From the NCBI RefSeq assembly GCF_003646465.1, contig NZ_QZEX01000010.1:102000-165999 (forward strand): a stretch of DNA of 64,000 nt, in the 5' to 3' direction. The position numbers were made by a program, and so were the translations under genes. This DNA comes from Chachezhania antarctica. Its GTDB lineage: Bacteria; Pseudomonadota; Alphaproteobacteria; Rhodobacterales; Rhodobacteraceae. The notes under the pieces were generated by a model, which saw nothing but the letters and a program-made list of their open reading frames with translations, was not told the DNA's origin and made no database searches. Positions 8,303 through 17,508 of this stretch are shown here, one piece after another. Every line of letters begins with the position of its first letter. The first letter of the stretch is position 1.

Positions 8303-9541
8303 ATGACATACCTCAGCAAATCGGGCCTTGGGGGGCTGCTGGCCGCCGGAACGCTGGCGCTCGCCACGGCGCTACCAATGAAGGCACAGGCGGAGACCAC
8401 ATATAACCTTGCGCTTCTGTCGGACTTTTCTGGCCCCTATGCCGACATCATGCCGATCTTGGCCTCAAGCCGGGAGGTCGTTTTCGACTGGTGGAACGCG
8501 ACCAGCGGCAAGGAACTCGGCGTCAAGCTGAACTACAAGAACTACGAGACCCGATATGATGCCGCACAGGTCGCCAGCCTGTGGCCCGGAATCAAGTCGG
8601 AGCTGGCGCCGATCGCCGTGGTCGGCCTTGGCGGGCCGGACGTGGCGGCCCTGTCCGAACGCTTACCCGAAGACAAGATCCCGATGTTCATGGCCACGGC
8701 CGCCTATGGCTTTGCCTGGCAGCCCGATTCCTGGATATTTAATCCGCGCCCGACCTATTCGCATGAAGCCGCAGGCTTTCTGGCTTGGATGCGCGAACAG
8801 CGTGGCGGCGACGAACCCATAAAATTCGCGGTCCTGTCCTCCGAGGCATCCCCTGCCTATGTCGATATGGGAAAGGGGCTCGAAGTCTATGCCGAAGAGC
8901 ATCCCGAGGCCGCCGATTTGGTTGAGGTCATCTATACCGACGTGCAGCCGACCGACCTGACCGCGCAAATGCGTCGCGTCGCGCGGTCGGGGGCCGAAGC
9001 GGTGATCATCCAGACCAACACCTCGATCGTGGTCGCCGCGAAACGCGGGTTGCAGGCCAACGGGGCCGACATCCCGATCATGATGAGCTCGCATAACGGG
9101 CTGCCTGCCTCGGGCAAAGCGCTTGGCGGGCTGGCGCAGCTTGAAGGCGACTTTGAGGCCTACGGCATGGTGATCGCGGCCGATGAGGACACAGAAGCGC
9201 GGCAGTTTTACCAGACCCTAGTTTCGGATTACGGGCTCAAGGCGCCCTGGAATGTCGTGACGGCCATGGGGATTTCCCAGGCCCTCTATACCGTGGCCGT
9301 GATCGAGCACGCGATCGAGGAGAACGGTGCCGAAGGTCTGACGGGCGAGCTGGTGCGCGAGGCGCTCTTTGCCAAGCCGATCACCTCGGAGGAAACCCAT
9401 GGCTTCCTTCCGAGTCTCACTTTCACCCCAGAAGCCCCCTTTCCTCTGAAAGGACTCAAGGTGAACGTGGGCACGGTTAAGGACGGGAAGATCACCATCG
9501 CGGCGACCGGCGTCGATGTTCCCGATTTGAGCAAGTGGTGA
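8303..9541 (+). CDS. ABC importer periplasmic binding protein (LivK family)
   Basis: About 412 residues of a type I periplasmic binding protein that captures the imported compound. It has an N-terminal signal peptide: a hydrophobic core of about 16 residues ending in PMKAQAE, with likely cleavage after AQA. Mature features include LALLSDFSGPYAD and the hinge region VVGLGGPDVAALSE. Two ATGs are close together (8297 and 8303); the second has proper spacing from the AGGAG ribosome binding site. It is about as long as the two binding proteins of the second importer but clearly divergent from them, so the two systems may take different ligands. Confidence 0.9.
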   Translation: MTYLSKSGLGGLLAAGTLALATALPMKAQAETTYNLALLSDFSGPYADIMPILASSREVVFDWWNATSGKELGVKLNYKNYETRYDAAQVASLWPGIKSELAPIAVVGLGGPDVAALSERLPEDKIPMFMATAAYGFAWQPDSWIFNPRPTYSHEAAGFLAWMREQRGGDEPIKFAVLSSEASPAYVDMGKGLEVYAEEHPEAADLVEVIYTDVQPTDLTAQMRRVARSGAEAVIIQTNTSIVVAAKRGLQANGADIPIMMSSHNGLPASGKALGGLAQLEGDFEAYGMVIAADEDTEARQFYQTLVSDYGLKAPWNVVTAMGISQALYTVAVIEHAIEENGAEGLTGELVREALFAKPITSEETHGFLPSLTFTPEAPFPLKGLKVNVGTVKDGKITIAATGVDVPDLSKW

Positions 9542-9602
9542 ACAAAACCCGGGCACCGCGATCGTGGTGCCCGACCCTTTCTCTGGATCCGGACCCGAAG
9601 TT

Positions 9603-10394
9603 ATGCTCGAACTCAATAACGTGGAAGTGACCTATTCCGACGTCATTCTGGCGCTCAAAGGGATCTCAATGACCGTGCGCGAGGGTCAGTGTGTTGCGCT
9701 TCTCGGTGGAAACGGGGCAGGGAAAAGCACGACGCTCAAGGCGATTTCCGGAACTCTGAAATCCGAAGACGGAACCGTGTCCGCCGGTTCGATCGTCCTG
9801 AACGGCACGCCGATTCAGAACATGGAAGCGTCGAATGTGGTAAAGAATGGCCTTATCCATGTGATGGAGGGCCGACGCGTGCTGCGTCACCTGACATCGG
9901 AACAGAACCTGATTGTCGGCGGGCATATGGTGACCAATTCCACCGAACTGAAAAACCGTCTGGCTCATGTCTACAGTCTGATGCCGCGTCTTGCGGACCT
10001 GCGCAACCGCACCTCGGGGTTCATGTCCGGCGGTGAGCAGCAACTGCTTTTGATCGGCCGGGCCATGATGGCGAGGCCCAAGATCATCGCCATCGACGAG
10101 CCGTCGCTGGGTCTGGCGCCGATGATGGTCCGTGACGTCTACGAAGTTCTCAAACAGCTCAAGCGCGAAGGCACGACCTTCTTTCTTGTTGAACAAAACA
10201 GCGCCGCCGCCCTGTCGATCGCCGATTACGCCTATGTGATGGAAAACGGGCGCATCGTCTTGGATGGCCCCGCCCACAAGCTCGCCGGCAACGAAGACAT
10301 CAGAGAATTCTATCTTGGTGTCACCGCCTCCGGTGAACGCAAGAGCTATCGCGAAATCAAGCATTATCGGCGCCGCAAGAGATGGCTCGGATAG
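9603..10394 (+). CDS. ABC transporter ATP-binding protein, LivF type
   Basis: A 263-residue ATPase, the second of the pair that powers this importer. Walker A GGNGAGKST, a signature-like MSGGEQQ, Walker B IIAIDEPSLGLAP and the switch His region (LVEQNSAAAL) are present. The C-terminus carries an unusual basic tail, KHYRRRKRWLG, which is matched in the LivF of the second importer (KHYSRRKRWLS). This shared tail shows that the two systems belong to one subfamily. The start at 9603 fits the usual LivF N-terminus; a GTG at 9564 would add 13 residues. Confidence 0.92.
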   Translation: MLELNNVEVTYSDVILALKGISMTVREGQCVALLGGNGAGKSTTLKAISGTLKSEDGTVSAGSIVLNGTPIQNMEASNVVKNGLIHVMEGRRVLRHLTSEQNLIVGGHMVTNSTELKNRLAHVYSLMPRLADLRNRTSGFMSGGEQQLLLIGRAMMARPKIIAIDEPSLGLAPMMVRDVYEVLKQLKREGTTFFLVEQNSAAALSIADYAYVMENGRIVLDGPAHKLAGNEDIREFYLGVTASGERKSYREIKHYRRRKRWLG

Positions 10395-10407
10395 GAGGGG
10401 AAATACA

Positions 10408-11196
10408 ATGACTGAATTGCTGGACATCAAGGGTCATACCGCACTTGTAACCGGGGCCGGACAAGGCGTGGGTCGTCAGGTCGCGCTTTATCTCGCCGAA
10501 CATGGCGCGGGTGCCGTTGTGGTCAACGATTTCCACGCCGCGCGGGCCGAAAGCGTCGCGGCGGAAGTGGAAGCGGCTGGTGCAAAGGCGCTACCGATGG
10601 CCTTTGACGTGTCGGATTTCGATGCTGTGGGCGCGGCCTTTTCCGAGGCGCAGCGCGTCTTTGGTAGCGTGGAAATTCTGGTCAATAATGCTGGTAATGC
10701 CGGGCCGACGTCACGGCTCGACGATCTTGTACCGTTCTGGGAATCAAACCCCGCCGAATGGCGGCGCTGGATGGCCACCAATTTCGATGGCGTGCTGAAC
10801 TGCACCCGCCACGCCATGCCGATGATGGTCAAGGGTGGCTACGGACGCATCGTGACGGTCATTTCCGACGCAGGCCGGGTGGGCGAGCCGCACCTGGCGG
10901 TCTATTCCGGTGCCAAGGCCGGGGCGGCGGGCTTCATGCGCGCCATTGCAAAGGCCGGTGGCCGGTTCGGAGTTACCGCAAACTGCGTCGCCCTAGGCGG
11001 CACCAGAACCCCGGCGGTCGCCGATCTGATCCCGGATGCGGAGACCGAAAAGCGGGCGCTTTCGCAATATGTAGTCCGGCGGCTGGGTGAGCCGGAAGAC
11101 GCGGCAGGCATGATCCTGTTTCTTTGCTCGGATGCAGCAAGCTGGATCACCGGCCAGACCTATCCGGTGAATGGCGGTTATTCATTTGCTTGCTAG
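10408..11196 (+). CDS. SDR family oxidoreductase
   Basis: A 262-residue classical SDR. The cofactor motif TGAGQGVG is near residue 14, NNAGNAG follows at about residue 94, and the catalytic YSGAKAG (Tyr-x3-Lys) is near residue 168. It is preceded by GGAGGGG-like purines (AGGAGGGG) at good spacing and follows LivF by 13 bases, so it is probably the last gene of the importer operon. It would be a 3-hydroxyacyl-CoA dehydrogenase or an enoyl reductase-like enzyme by context. It ends 22 bases from a converging gene, with no clear terminator in between. Confidence 0.88.
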   Translation: MTELLDIKGHTALVTGAGQGVGRQVALYLAEHGAGAVVVNDFHAARAESVAAEVEAAGAKALPMAFDVSDFDAVGAAFSEAQRVFGSVEILVNNAGNAGPTSRLDDLVPFWESNPAEWRRWMATNFDGVLNCTRHAMPMMVKGGYGRIVTVISDAGRVGEPHLAVYSGAKAGAAGFMRAIAKAGGRFGVTANCVALGGTRTPAVADLIPDAETEKRALSQYVVRRLGEPEDAAGMILFLCSDAASWITGQTYPVNGGYSFAC

Positions 11197-11218
11197 AGCC
11201 GAATATGGGCAGTCGCAA

Positions 11219-12322
11219 TCAATTGGGGCCGCCCTCGAACAAGCGTTTATTATCGGCGCCGATCTCCGGCGGCAGCCCCGAAATCTCGGTTTCGAAACCG
11301 TCGAATTTCAGGGGTTGGACCAGAAAAGTCTCTGTCTTGCCGCCATCGTGCGCGATGGTGCGCAGCAACCGGCGGGCGCGCACATGCGGATCGTTCATGG
11401 CCTCGGCCAGCGAATTGACAGGGCCCCAGGGTACGCCGGCCTTGTCAAAGAGACCGCCCCAGTCCGCGCGCGTCTTGCCGACAAGAACCGCCGCAATCTC
11501 CTCCCGCAACTCGTCCTTGCGCGTGACACGGTCGCGGCTTTTCATCCCGGCGAGGTCCGGTTTGTCGATCGCCTCGCAGAACGGATGCCAGAACCAGTCC
11601 TCATGCGCGATGGACAGCGTCAGCAGTTTGCCGTCCTTGCAGGTGAACACGCCATAGCCCGGCTCAGAGATGAACTCGCCCAGCGGCGTGCCATTGGCCG
11701 CGGGCACAAGGAAGGCCGTGAGCATCGAGACCACCGCATCCGACATCGAGACATCGACGTAACGGCCCTGCCCCGTCCGCTGGCTGGATACCACAGCCGA
11801 GAGGATCGCGATCGCCGCAAACAGCGCGGCGCCGATATCCGCAAGCGGCAGGGTCGGCACCGGCCCCGGTTGCCCGGCCTCGGCCTGATCGGCCAGAAGA
11901 CCACCGACGCCTTCATAGCTGAGGTCATGCCCCGCCCTGTCGCGATAGGGGCCGTCTTGCCCGTATCCCGAGATCGACACATAGACCAGCCGCGGATTGA
12001 TCTTGCGCATGTCCTCGAACCCGGCGCCAAGTGCTGCCAGCTTGCCGGGGCGAAAGCCTTCGACGATGACATCGGATTTGCTGACCATCTCACGAAACCG
12101 CGCGATCCCCTCCGCGGATTTCAGATCGAGCGCCACGCTGCGCTTGCCCCGGTTGAGCGCCCGAAAAAGCGGCGGAAACTGCCGCGCGGGATCGCCGACG
12201 CCGGGCCGTTCGACCATGATCACCTCGGCACCCATATCCGACAGAAGCATCGTCGCGTAGGGTCCGGGGAATTGTTCCGCGAGGCTGAGGATTTTCAATC
12301 CGGCCAGTGGTGCAGTGCTCAT
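11219..12322 (-). CDS. CoA-transferase family III / alpha-methylacyl-CoA racemase-like
   Basis: A 367-residue class III CoA-transferase fold protein. GPYATMLLSDMGAEVI and ERPGVGDPAR form the CoA-binding start, and SGYGQDGPYRDRAGHD contains the GHD motif whose His is the racemase base in AMACR/MCR enzymes; LADIGAALF carries the second acidic position. These point to a racemase as much as to a transferase. It stands alone on the minus strand, divergent from the crotonase gene at 12435. The ATG at 12322 has GGAG about 9 bases upstream. The function could be epimerising a 2-methyl branch or moving CoA between acids. Confidence 0.82.
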   Translation of the reverse strand: MSTAPLAGLKILSLAEQFPGPYATMLLSDMGAEVIMVERPGVGDPARQFPPLFRALNRGKRSVALDLKSAEGIARFREMVSKSDVIVEGFRPGKLAALGAGFEDMRKINPRLVYVSISGYGQDGPYRDRAGHDLSYEGVGGLLADQAEAGQPGPVPTLPLADIGAALFAAIAILSAVVSSQRTGQGRYVDVSMSDAVVSMLTAFLVPAANGTPLGEFISEPGYGVFTCKDGKLLTLSIAHEDWFWHPFCEAIDKPDLAGMKSRDRVTRKDELREEIAAVLVGKTRADWGGLFDKAGVPWGPVNSLAEAMNDPHVRARRLLRTIAHDGGKTETFLVQPLKFDGFETEISGLPPEIGADNKRLFEGGPN

Positions 12323-12434
12323 ATCAGGCTCCAGGTCTTGTTTCTTCCGCGCGCGTATCCAGCTCAGTGCAACGCAATCCGCGCTAAAAGGCAAGCCCAA
12401 CTCAGCAAATGTTGTTTTTATTCCGAGGGTTACA

Positions 12435-13223
12435 ATGACTGAAACACCCAGCACCCTTACCGTCGAACGTGTGGCCAGAACCGAATGGATTGCCTTCCAG
12501 CGCACCGAGCAGTTGAACGCCATGTCGATGCAGATGCTGCGCGATATGACAAATGCGCTTGAAGCCGCGATTGCCGACGACGCCGTTCGCGCCATTGTCC
12601 TGACCGGCTCGGGCCGCGCGTTCTGCGCGGGGGCCGATCTCAAGGAAGTGGCCAGCGCAAGTCACGAACCCGGAGAGCCCGACCTGCTCGACCTGGTCGA
12701 GCACACGTTCGGGCTGATACGCCATGGCCCCAAGCCTGTGATCGCCGCCGTCAACGGGCTGGCCATGGCGGGCGGGCTGGAAATGGTGATGTCCTGCGAT
12801 CTGGTCTTTGCCGCCGAAAGCGCGCAGATGGGCGATGCCCATTCCAATTTCGGTGTCTTTCCCGGTGCGGGCGGCGCGGCGATCCTGCCGCGCCGGGTCG
12901 GACTGAACCGCGCGAAGTACCTGCTCTTCTCGGGCGAAAATGTCTCGGCGCGGGAGATGATGGAGTGGGGATTGGTCAACAAGGTGGTTGCGGACGCCCA
13001 GCTTCGCGAGACGGTGCAGGCCTTTGCCGACAAGCTGTCCGACAAGAGCCCGGCCGTGCTGCGCCGCATGAAGTCGGTCGCCAACCGGTCGCTGAACGTA
13101 GACGAGCCTGCCGCGCTCGCCGAAGAGATGCTAAATCTGCGCGCTCATATGCGATCCTGGGACATGCACGAAGGGCTGGCGGCGTTCAATGAGAAGCGCA
13201 AGCCTCGGTTTCGCGGATACTGA
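12435..13223 (+). CDS. Enoyl-CoA hydratase/isomerase (crotonase fold)
   Basis: A 262-residue crotonase-family protein. FCAGADLKEV forms the first oxyanion-hole segment and NGLAMAGGLEMVMSCD the second, with the first catalytic Glu of crotonase retained. The second catalytic Glu position (usually PEV before LGxxPGAGG) is replaced: the protein reads DAHSNFGVFPGAGG, so it has His or Ser there. This is common in isomerase-like or specialised members, and hydratase activity should not be assumed. It starts an operon with a thiolase and an acyl-CoA dehydrogenase. Confidence 0.88.
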   Translation: MTETPSTLTVERVARTEWIAFQRTEQLNAMSMQMLRDMTNALEAAIADDAVRAIVLTGSGRAFCAGADLKEVASASHEPGEPDLLDLVEHTFGLIRHGPKPVIAAVNGLAMAGGLEMVMSCDLVFAAESAQMGDAHSNFGVFPGAGGAAILPRRVGLNRAKYLLFSGENVSAREMMEWGLVNKVVADAQLRETVQAFADKLSDKSPAVLRRMKSVANRSLNVDEPAALAEEMLNLRAHMRSWDMHEGLAAFNEKRKPRFRGY

Positions 13224-13236
13224 TACAGGAGGACGA

Positions 13237-14478
13237 ATGATGCAGGACATATATGTCATCGGCGTCGGCATGACGCCGTTCGGAAAGTTTCGGGACAAGT
13301 CCATCAAGGACATGACCCGCGAGGCCGTCACCGGCGCTCTTGCCGATGCCGGACTCTCGGCAAAGCGCATCGAAGGCGCGTTTTTCTCGAACGCCGTGCA
13401 GGGCCACATGGAGGGCCAACACATGATCCGCGGAGAGATAGCGCTGCGCGAGATCGGCATTCAGGGCGTTCCAGTGGTGAATGTCGAGAACGCCTGCGCC
13501 AGCGGCGCGACTGGTTTCAAGCTGGCGGTCGATTTTCTCAAGGCCGGCAACGGCGATTGCTGCCTCGCCGTGGGTGCGGAAAAGATGTATTCCGATGATC
13601 GCGCGCTGATGTTCTCGGCCTTCGACAGCGGCTGGGACGTGAGCAATGGCGAAGCGGTCGCGCAGCGCCTGGCCGATCTGGGTGCCGGGGTGGAGGAACC
13701 CGAAGGCTCGAAATCGTCCAAGCCATATAGCGTGTTCATGGATGTCTATGCCGGCTTCGCGCGGCTGCACATGAAAACCTTTGGCACGACACAGGAACAC
13801 TTCGCGGCCGTGTCCGCCAAGAACCACGGGCACTCGGTACATAATCCGCTGGCGCAATATCGCGACAGCATGAGCATTGATCAGGTGCTCGCCGCGCCGC
13901 CCATCACCTACCCGCTGACCCTTCCCATGTGCGCCCCGATTTCCGACGGAGCGGCGGCGGCGGTGCTTTGTACGGGCGAGGGCCTCAAACGGCTGGGCAT
14001 CGACCGGACCCGCGCGATCAGGGTCAAGGCAGCGGTCCTGCGCTCGGGCACCGACCGCGCGCCCGAGGATCACGAAAACCACCTGACCCGCCTTACCGCC
14101 CTGCAAGCCTATGAACAAGCCGGGCTTGGCCCCGATGACATGTCCCTCGCCGAAGTGCACGACGCAACCGCCGTGGGCGAGGTCATCCAGATAGAGAACC
14201 TGGGCTTTGTCCCGTTCGGCGAAGGTGGCCCGGCCAGCCTCCGCGGCGAGACAACGATCGGCGGGCGCATCCCGGTGAACACCTCGGGCGGGCTGGAATC
14301 CAAGGGCCACCCGGTGGGTGCCACCGGGATTGGCCAGATATTCGAACTGGTCACGCAACTACGCGGCGAGGCTGGCGCACGCCAGGTTGACGGCGCACAG
14401 AACGCCATCGCCGAAAATGGCGGCGGCTTGCACGGCGTCGAGGAAGCCGCCGCCTGCGTCACCATTCTGGGCCGCTGA
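13237..14478 (+). CDS. Thiolase family protein (SCP-x type)
   Basis: A 413-residue thiolase-fold enzyme for the final C-C cleavage of beta-oxidation. The nucleophilic cysteine is in NVENACASG (near residue 90), EVHDATAVGE contains the middle motif, and GHPVGATG the His region; NGGGLHG is near the C-terminus. This catalytic set is complete, unlike the thiolase-fold protein at 25093-26244. AGGAGG lies directly upstream; ATG codons at 13237 and 13240 are both possible starts. The gene follows the crotonase by 13 bases. Confidence 0.9.
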   Translation: MMQDIYVIGVGMTPFGKFRDKSIKDMTREAVTGALADAGLSAKRIEGAFFSNAVQGHMEGQHMIRGEIALREIGIQGVPVVNVENACASGATGFKLAVDFLKAGNGDCCLAVGAEKMYSDDRALMFSAFDSGWDVSNGEAVAQRLADLGAGVEEPEGSKSSKPYSVFMDVYAGFARLHMKTFGTTQEHFAAVSAKNHGHSVHNPLAQYRDSMSIDQVLAAPPITYPLTLPMCAPISDGAAAAVLCTGEGLKRLGIDRTRAIRVKAAVLRSGTDRAPEDHENHLTRLTALQAYEQAGLGPDDMSLAEVHDATAVGEVIQIENLGFVPFGEGGPASLRGETTIGGRIPVNTSGGLESKGHPVGATGIGQIFELVTQLRGEAGARQVDGAQNAIAENGGGLHGVEEAAACVTILGR

Positions 14479-14493
14479 AACAAGGAAAAGAAA

Positions 14494-15660
14494 ATGGAAA
14501 ATGTGATTGCTGCCGCACAGGCGATTTATACCGACGACCAGCGCATGTTGCTGGAAAACTTCCGCAAGATGGCCAATGCGGAATTCGCTCCGCTAGTGGA
14601 AAAATACGAAGATCTGGGCCATCCTCCGGATGCGGAAACCCTCAAGGGCTTGTTCACCAAGGTCGAGGAATTCGGGCTCATCAGCGGCTTGCTTCCCGAA
14701 GAGGACGGTGGCGCGGGGATCGACCGCTTGACCTATGGTATCCTCTACGAGGAACTGGCGCGGGTTTGGGCCGATCTGGCGATCGCCGTTCTGATTCAGG
14801 GTCATGCCGCATTCGCGCTCAACCTGATGGGCGACGCGGCGCAGAAAGAGGCTTATCTCAAACCGCTCCTGCGCAGTGAGCGCATTTGCGCCACTTGCAT
14901 TTCCGAACCCTCCGTCGGCTCGAACGTGCGTGAGGTCAAGACCCGCGCGGAGCGCCACGGCGACAGGATTTTTGTCAGCGGACAGAAGCTGTGGATTTCC
15001 AACGGTGCGCAATCGGATTTCGCCATCGTTGTCTGCAATTTGGACGGTGGCATTTCGATGGTTATCGTGGATCGCGACAAGGGCGGTTATGAAAGCCGCG
15101 AGCTGCGCAAGATGGGGCTTGTCGGCGCCTCGACCTGCGAATTGTTCTTTGACCGTGCGGAAACCAGCGCCGAACATGTTCTGGGAAATGCAGGCGGGGG
15201 CCTGTTCCAGACATTGAAGCTTTTTGAGAGCGCGCGGGTCTTTGTGGGGCTGACAAGCGTCGGTATTGCACAAGCGGCGCTGGAGTGCGCAGTCTCTTAT
15301 TCGAAAGAGCGCGAGCAGCACGGCAAGCCGATCGGCGGGCACCAGTTGATCCAGGGCTACCTAGCCGACATGGCCACGCATCTGGATGCTGCGCGCCTGT
15401 TGTGCCAGCGTGGGCTGCAACTTCTGGAACTGGGCGTGCGCTGCGACACGCAGACCTCGATGGCGAAATGGTATGCGACTGAAATGGCAGTCGAAATCGC
15501 CGGCAAGGCCGTGCAGATTCACGGCGGCAATGGTATCACCAAAGAGTTTCCCGTCGAACGGCACTTCCGCAATGCCAAGGTCATGCCGATCCCGGACGGC
15601 ACCACCGAAATCCAGAAGCTGGTCATCGGGCGCAACCTGACCGGGTTGAACGCGTTCTGA
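14494..15660 (+). CDS. Acyl-CoA dehydrogenase
   Basis: A 388-residue FAD-dependent acyl-CoA dehydrogenase. It has EPSVGSNVREVKT, SGQKLWISNG, HGKPIGGHQ and IHGGNGITKEFPVER. The C-terminal PDGTTEIQK provides the catalytic Glu at the usual MCAD-type position. It is the third gene of the crotonase-thiolase operon, 15 bases after the thiolase, with AAGGA upstream. After its stop the sequence enters a 1.7 kb decayed region, so the operon may once have been longer. Confidence 0.92.
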   Translation: MENVIAAAQAIYTDDQRMLLENFRKMANAEFAPLVEKYEDLGHPPDAETLKGLFTKVEEFGLISGLLPEEDGGAGIDRLTYGILYEELARVWADLAIAVLIQGHAAFALNLMGDAAQKEAYLKPLLRSERICATCISEPSVGSNVREVKTRAERHGDRIFVSGQKLWISNGAQSDFAIVVCNLDGGISMVIVDRDKGGYESRELRKMGLVGASTCELFFDRAETSAEHVLGNAGGGLFQTLKLFESARVFVGLTSVGIAQAALECAVSYSKEREQHGKPIGGHQLIQGYLADMATHLDAARLLCQRGLQLLELGVRCDTQTSMAKWYATEMAVEIAGKAVQIHGGNGITKEFPVERHFRNAKVMPIPDGTTEIQKLVIGRNLTGLNAF

Positions 15661-16060
15661 AATGCGCCCGGGCCGGTACGGCACACGCGGTGCAGCCACG
15701 GCGTGATCGTTCCGGCCCAATGGCGTTAAGCAGGTCGATCCAAACCTTGCCTCGACCCGAGCGGAGGGGCCAAGAGGAAGCGAATTTGTCGAATAAGCTA
15801 CGGCCAGCATCGCGGACCAACTCTGCAAGCACCGTCAGGGCATCCTGATCATCGATACCGCGACAGTCGGCAGATGCTACCCGGTCAAACATCCAGACTG
15901 GACTTCCAGAGACCGGTCCGCCCGGCCGCCAGTGAGATTGCATCGAAACATCGCCACACCAGGTTTGTCGATCACTTTATGGAGATAAACCGACCGGCCA
16001 GACCATGGACGTCATCGATAGAAGAACCTCGCGCCAATCGATAACGTGGGTGTTCTAGTG
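15661..16060. other. Non-coding, decayed sequence
   Basis: No gene that I recognise. Short open frames occur on both strands but show no family motif and no ribosome binding site. The stretch lies between an intact dehydrogenase gene and an IS3 remnant, and is probably degenerate insertion-sequence or former coding DNA. Confidence 0.5.
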
Positions 16061-16262
16061 TTCAGTTGTACAACGAGGAAGCCGCATTCGGGCCTCGGCT
16101 ACCAGACGCCCAAGGCGTTCGCCGAGGACTTGGGCATCGCAACCGAAAGCTGCGCTGCACCATTCTAAAGTTCCGCGCATCTGTCAGTAGCTCCAGCAGC
16201 GCCAGTCGGCGTATCACTAACCGGGCTCAAATCGCGGCTGGATGAAAGTTCTGTGGCAGGTC
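16061..16262 (+). pseudogene. IS3-family transposase (OrfB) C-terminal remnant and right IS end
   Basis: Positions 16082-16168 read PHSGLGYQTPKAFAEDLG and on to a stop, the well-known C-terminus of IS3-family DDE transposases. The preceding YNE codons (TAC AAC GAG) are in another frame, so there is a frameshift at about 16075. The sequence after the stop, up to about 16262, includes a GGCTGGATGAAAGTTC segment followed by GTGGCAGGTCA, which resembles the right end of such elements. Nothing of the catalytic core remains upstream. An old, inactive fragment. Confidence 0.8.
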
Positions 16263-16897
16263 ACCTACTGCCGTGGAGCTTAAAGCCATCAAGCTGAACG
16301 GCCAGTGCTCTTCTGTGAACGCTTATCAACAAAGGAGATGAGCTATGGAACATGGAAAAACGGGCGAACTCCGTACGCGTGGCGGACTCGACGACCGTCA
16401 TGAACCGCCAGTGTCGGCCGACGAACCCGTTCTCGCCGGAGATCCCGCGGAGGACGGGCATGTCCGGTACGGTGCGTCCTGCGGCGCGATATGCACTCAC
16501 CACCTCATGCGCGGGCGTCAGTGGCCGCGTCGTCTGTCGGGCCGCCTATTTCGTCGCAGATGAAGGAGGCGGCATTCGGCATGGTGCCCAAGCAGTGCCC
16601 CCCCGCACCCATAAGACCTGCCGCCACTGCACCCCGAAGTTATTCGGCACACCGAGAATGGTCATCCGCGAGGCGATGGCAAAGGGGGTGAGGCCGTACG
16701 GATGATCGCGTTGGTTATCGCGCGGGTGCTTGAATTGGGTTTTTTCCCGTAGCGGTGAACTAGATCATGTCGATGAAACCCATTTCGCCGATGTCCGTCT
16801 CTACCGTCATCGACTTGCTCGGCCGAGGCCGCCAGATCGCACATACATGCGATTGCGCCGACCGAGGCCGCGGCGGCGTTGGTGCGGCGATTGCCGG
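16263..16897. other. Non-coding or decayed sequence between gene remnants
   Basis: Overlapping open frames of about 70-117 codons occur on both strands, one with a fair ribosome binding site (AAAGGAGATGAGCT before 16345). None shows a motif I can assign. Given the remnants on both sides I consider the stretch degenerate. Confidence 0.45.
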
Positions 16898-17047
16898 TCA
16901 GTAGGACTTGGGCATCCCCAGCGCTTTCTCGGCCACGTGAGAGAGGATCAGTTCCTCGCTGACTGGGGCGATGAAGTTCAGCACGCTTTCGCGGAAATAC
17001 CGCTCGACGTGGTACTCCTGTGCGAAACCGAAGCCGCCATGGGCGCG
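16898..17047 (-). pseudogene. Acyl-CoA dehydrogenase C-terminal fragment
   Basis: About 48 codons ending in EKALGMPKSY and including HGGFGFAQEYHVER, the last segment of an acyl-CoA dehydrogenase of the same type as those at 1304-2467 and 42903-44069. The similarity stops abruptly at about 17045, where the opposite strand starts to match a nitronate monooxygenase. The rest of the dehydrogenase is absent. It is a broken copy left by recombination or deletion. Confidence 0.85.
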
Positions 17048-17398
17048 GATTTTGGCTATATCGGTTCGCTCTTCATCGCCACGACCGAAGCTGTCGCCGC
17101 CGAAAGCTACAAGCAGATGATCGTGGACAGCGCGGCCGAGGACATTCTCTACACCAGCCATTTCACCGGGGTGAATGCCAATTACCTCAAACCTTCGATC
17201 CGGTCAGTAGGCCTGGATCCGGAAAACCTGACCGGCGAAGGCAACAAGCTAAACCTCTCCACCGGCGACGTCCGCCCGAAGGCATGGCGCGACATTTGGG
17301 GCTGCGGTCAGGGCATCGGAGCGGTTCACGCGGTGACGACAACGGCGGACTACATCGACCGGGAATCCCGTGCCGCGAAGGACGCGCTCTGCAGCTGA
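17039..17398 (+). pseudogene. Nitronate monooxygenase-like C-terminal fragment
   Basis: About 119 codons matching the C-terminal third of the 2-nitropropane dioxygenase/nitronate monooxygenase family: GADFGYIGSLFIATTEA, then FTGVNANYLKPSIR, then AWRDIWGCGQGIGAV. The N-terminal FMN barrel is missing, since the similarity begins at the point where a reversed dehydrogenase fragment begins. An ATG lies at the junction, but no ribosome binding site and no N-terminal domain support a working product. FMN-dependent members often serve as enoyl reductases in catabolic clusters, so it may once have belonged to this pathway. Confidence 0.85.
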
Positions 17399-17508
17399 GC
17401 GCCGGCAACTTTGCGCAAACCCGTTTCGGTCAAGACAGTCATATCAGCCGGATTTGGTCGGCCGCCTTGCGATCTGCCCGGAAAATCAGCGCGGTCCGGG
17501 TCCGCGCC

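Noticed and set aside
13186..14358. Long open frame on the minus strand opposite the thiolase gene
   Set aside because: It is a shadow of a GC-rich gene; no motif and no ribosome binding site, and the thiolase on the other strand is clear.
16261..16705. Short frames on both strands between the IS3 remnant and the dehydrogenase fragment, one with a fair ribosome binding site
   Set aside because: No motif and no known relative; the surroundings are decayed.
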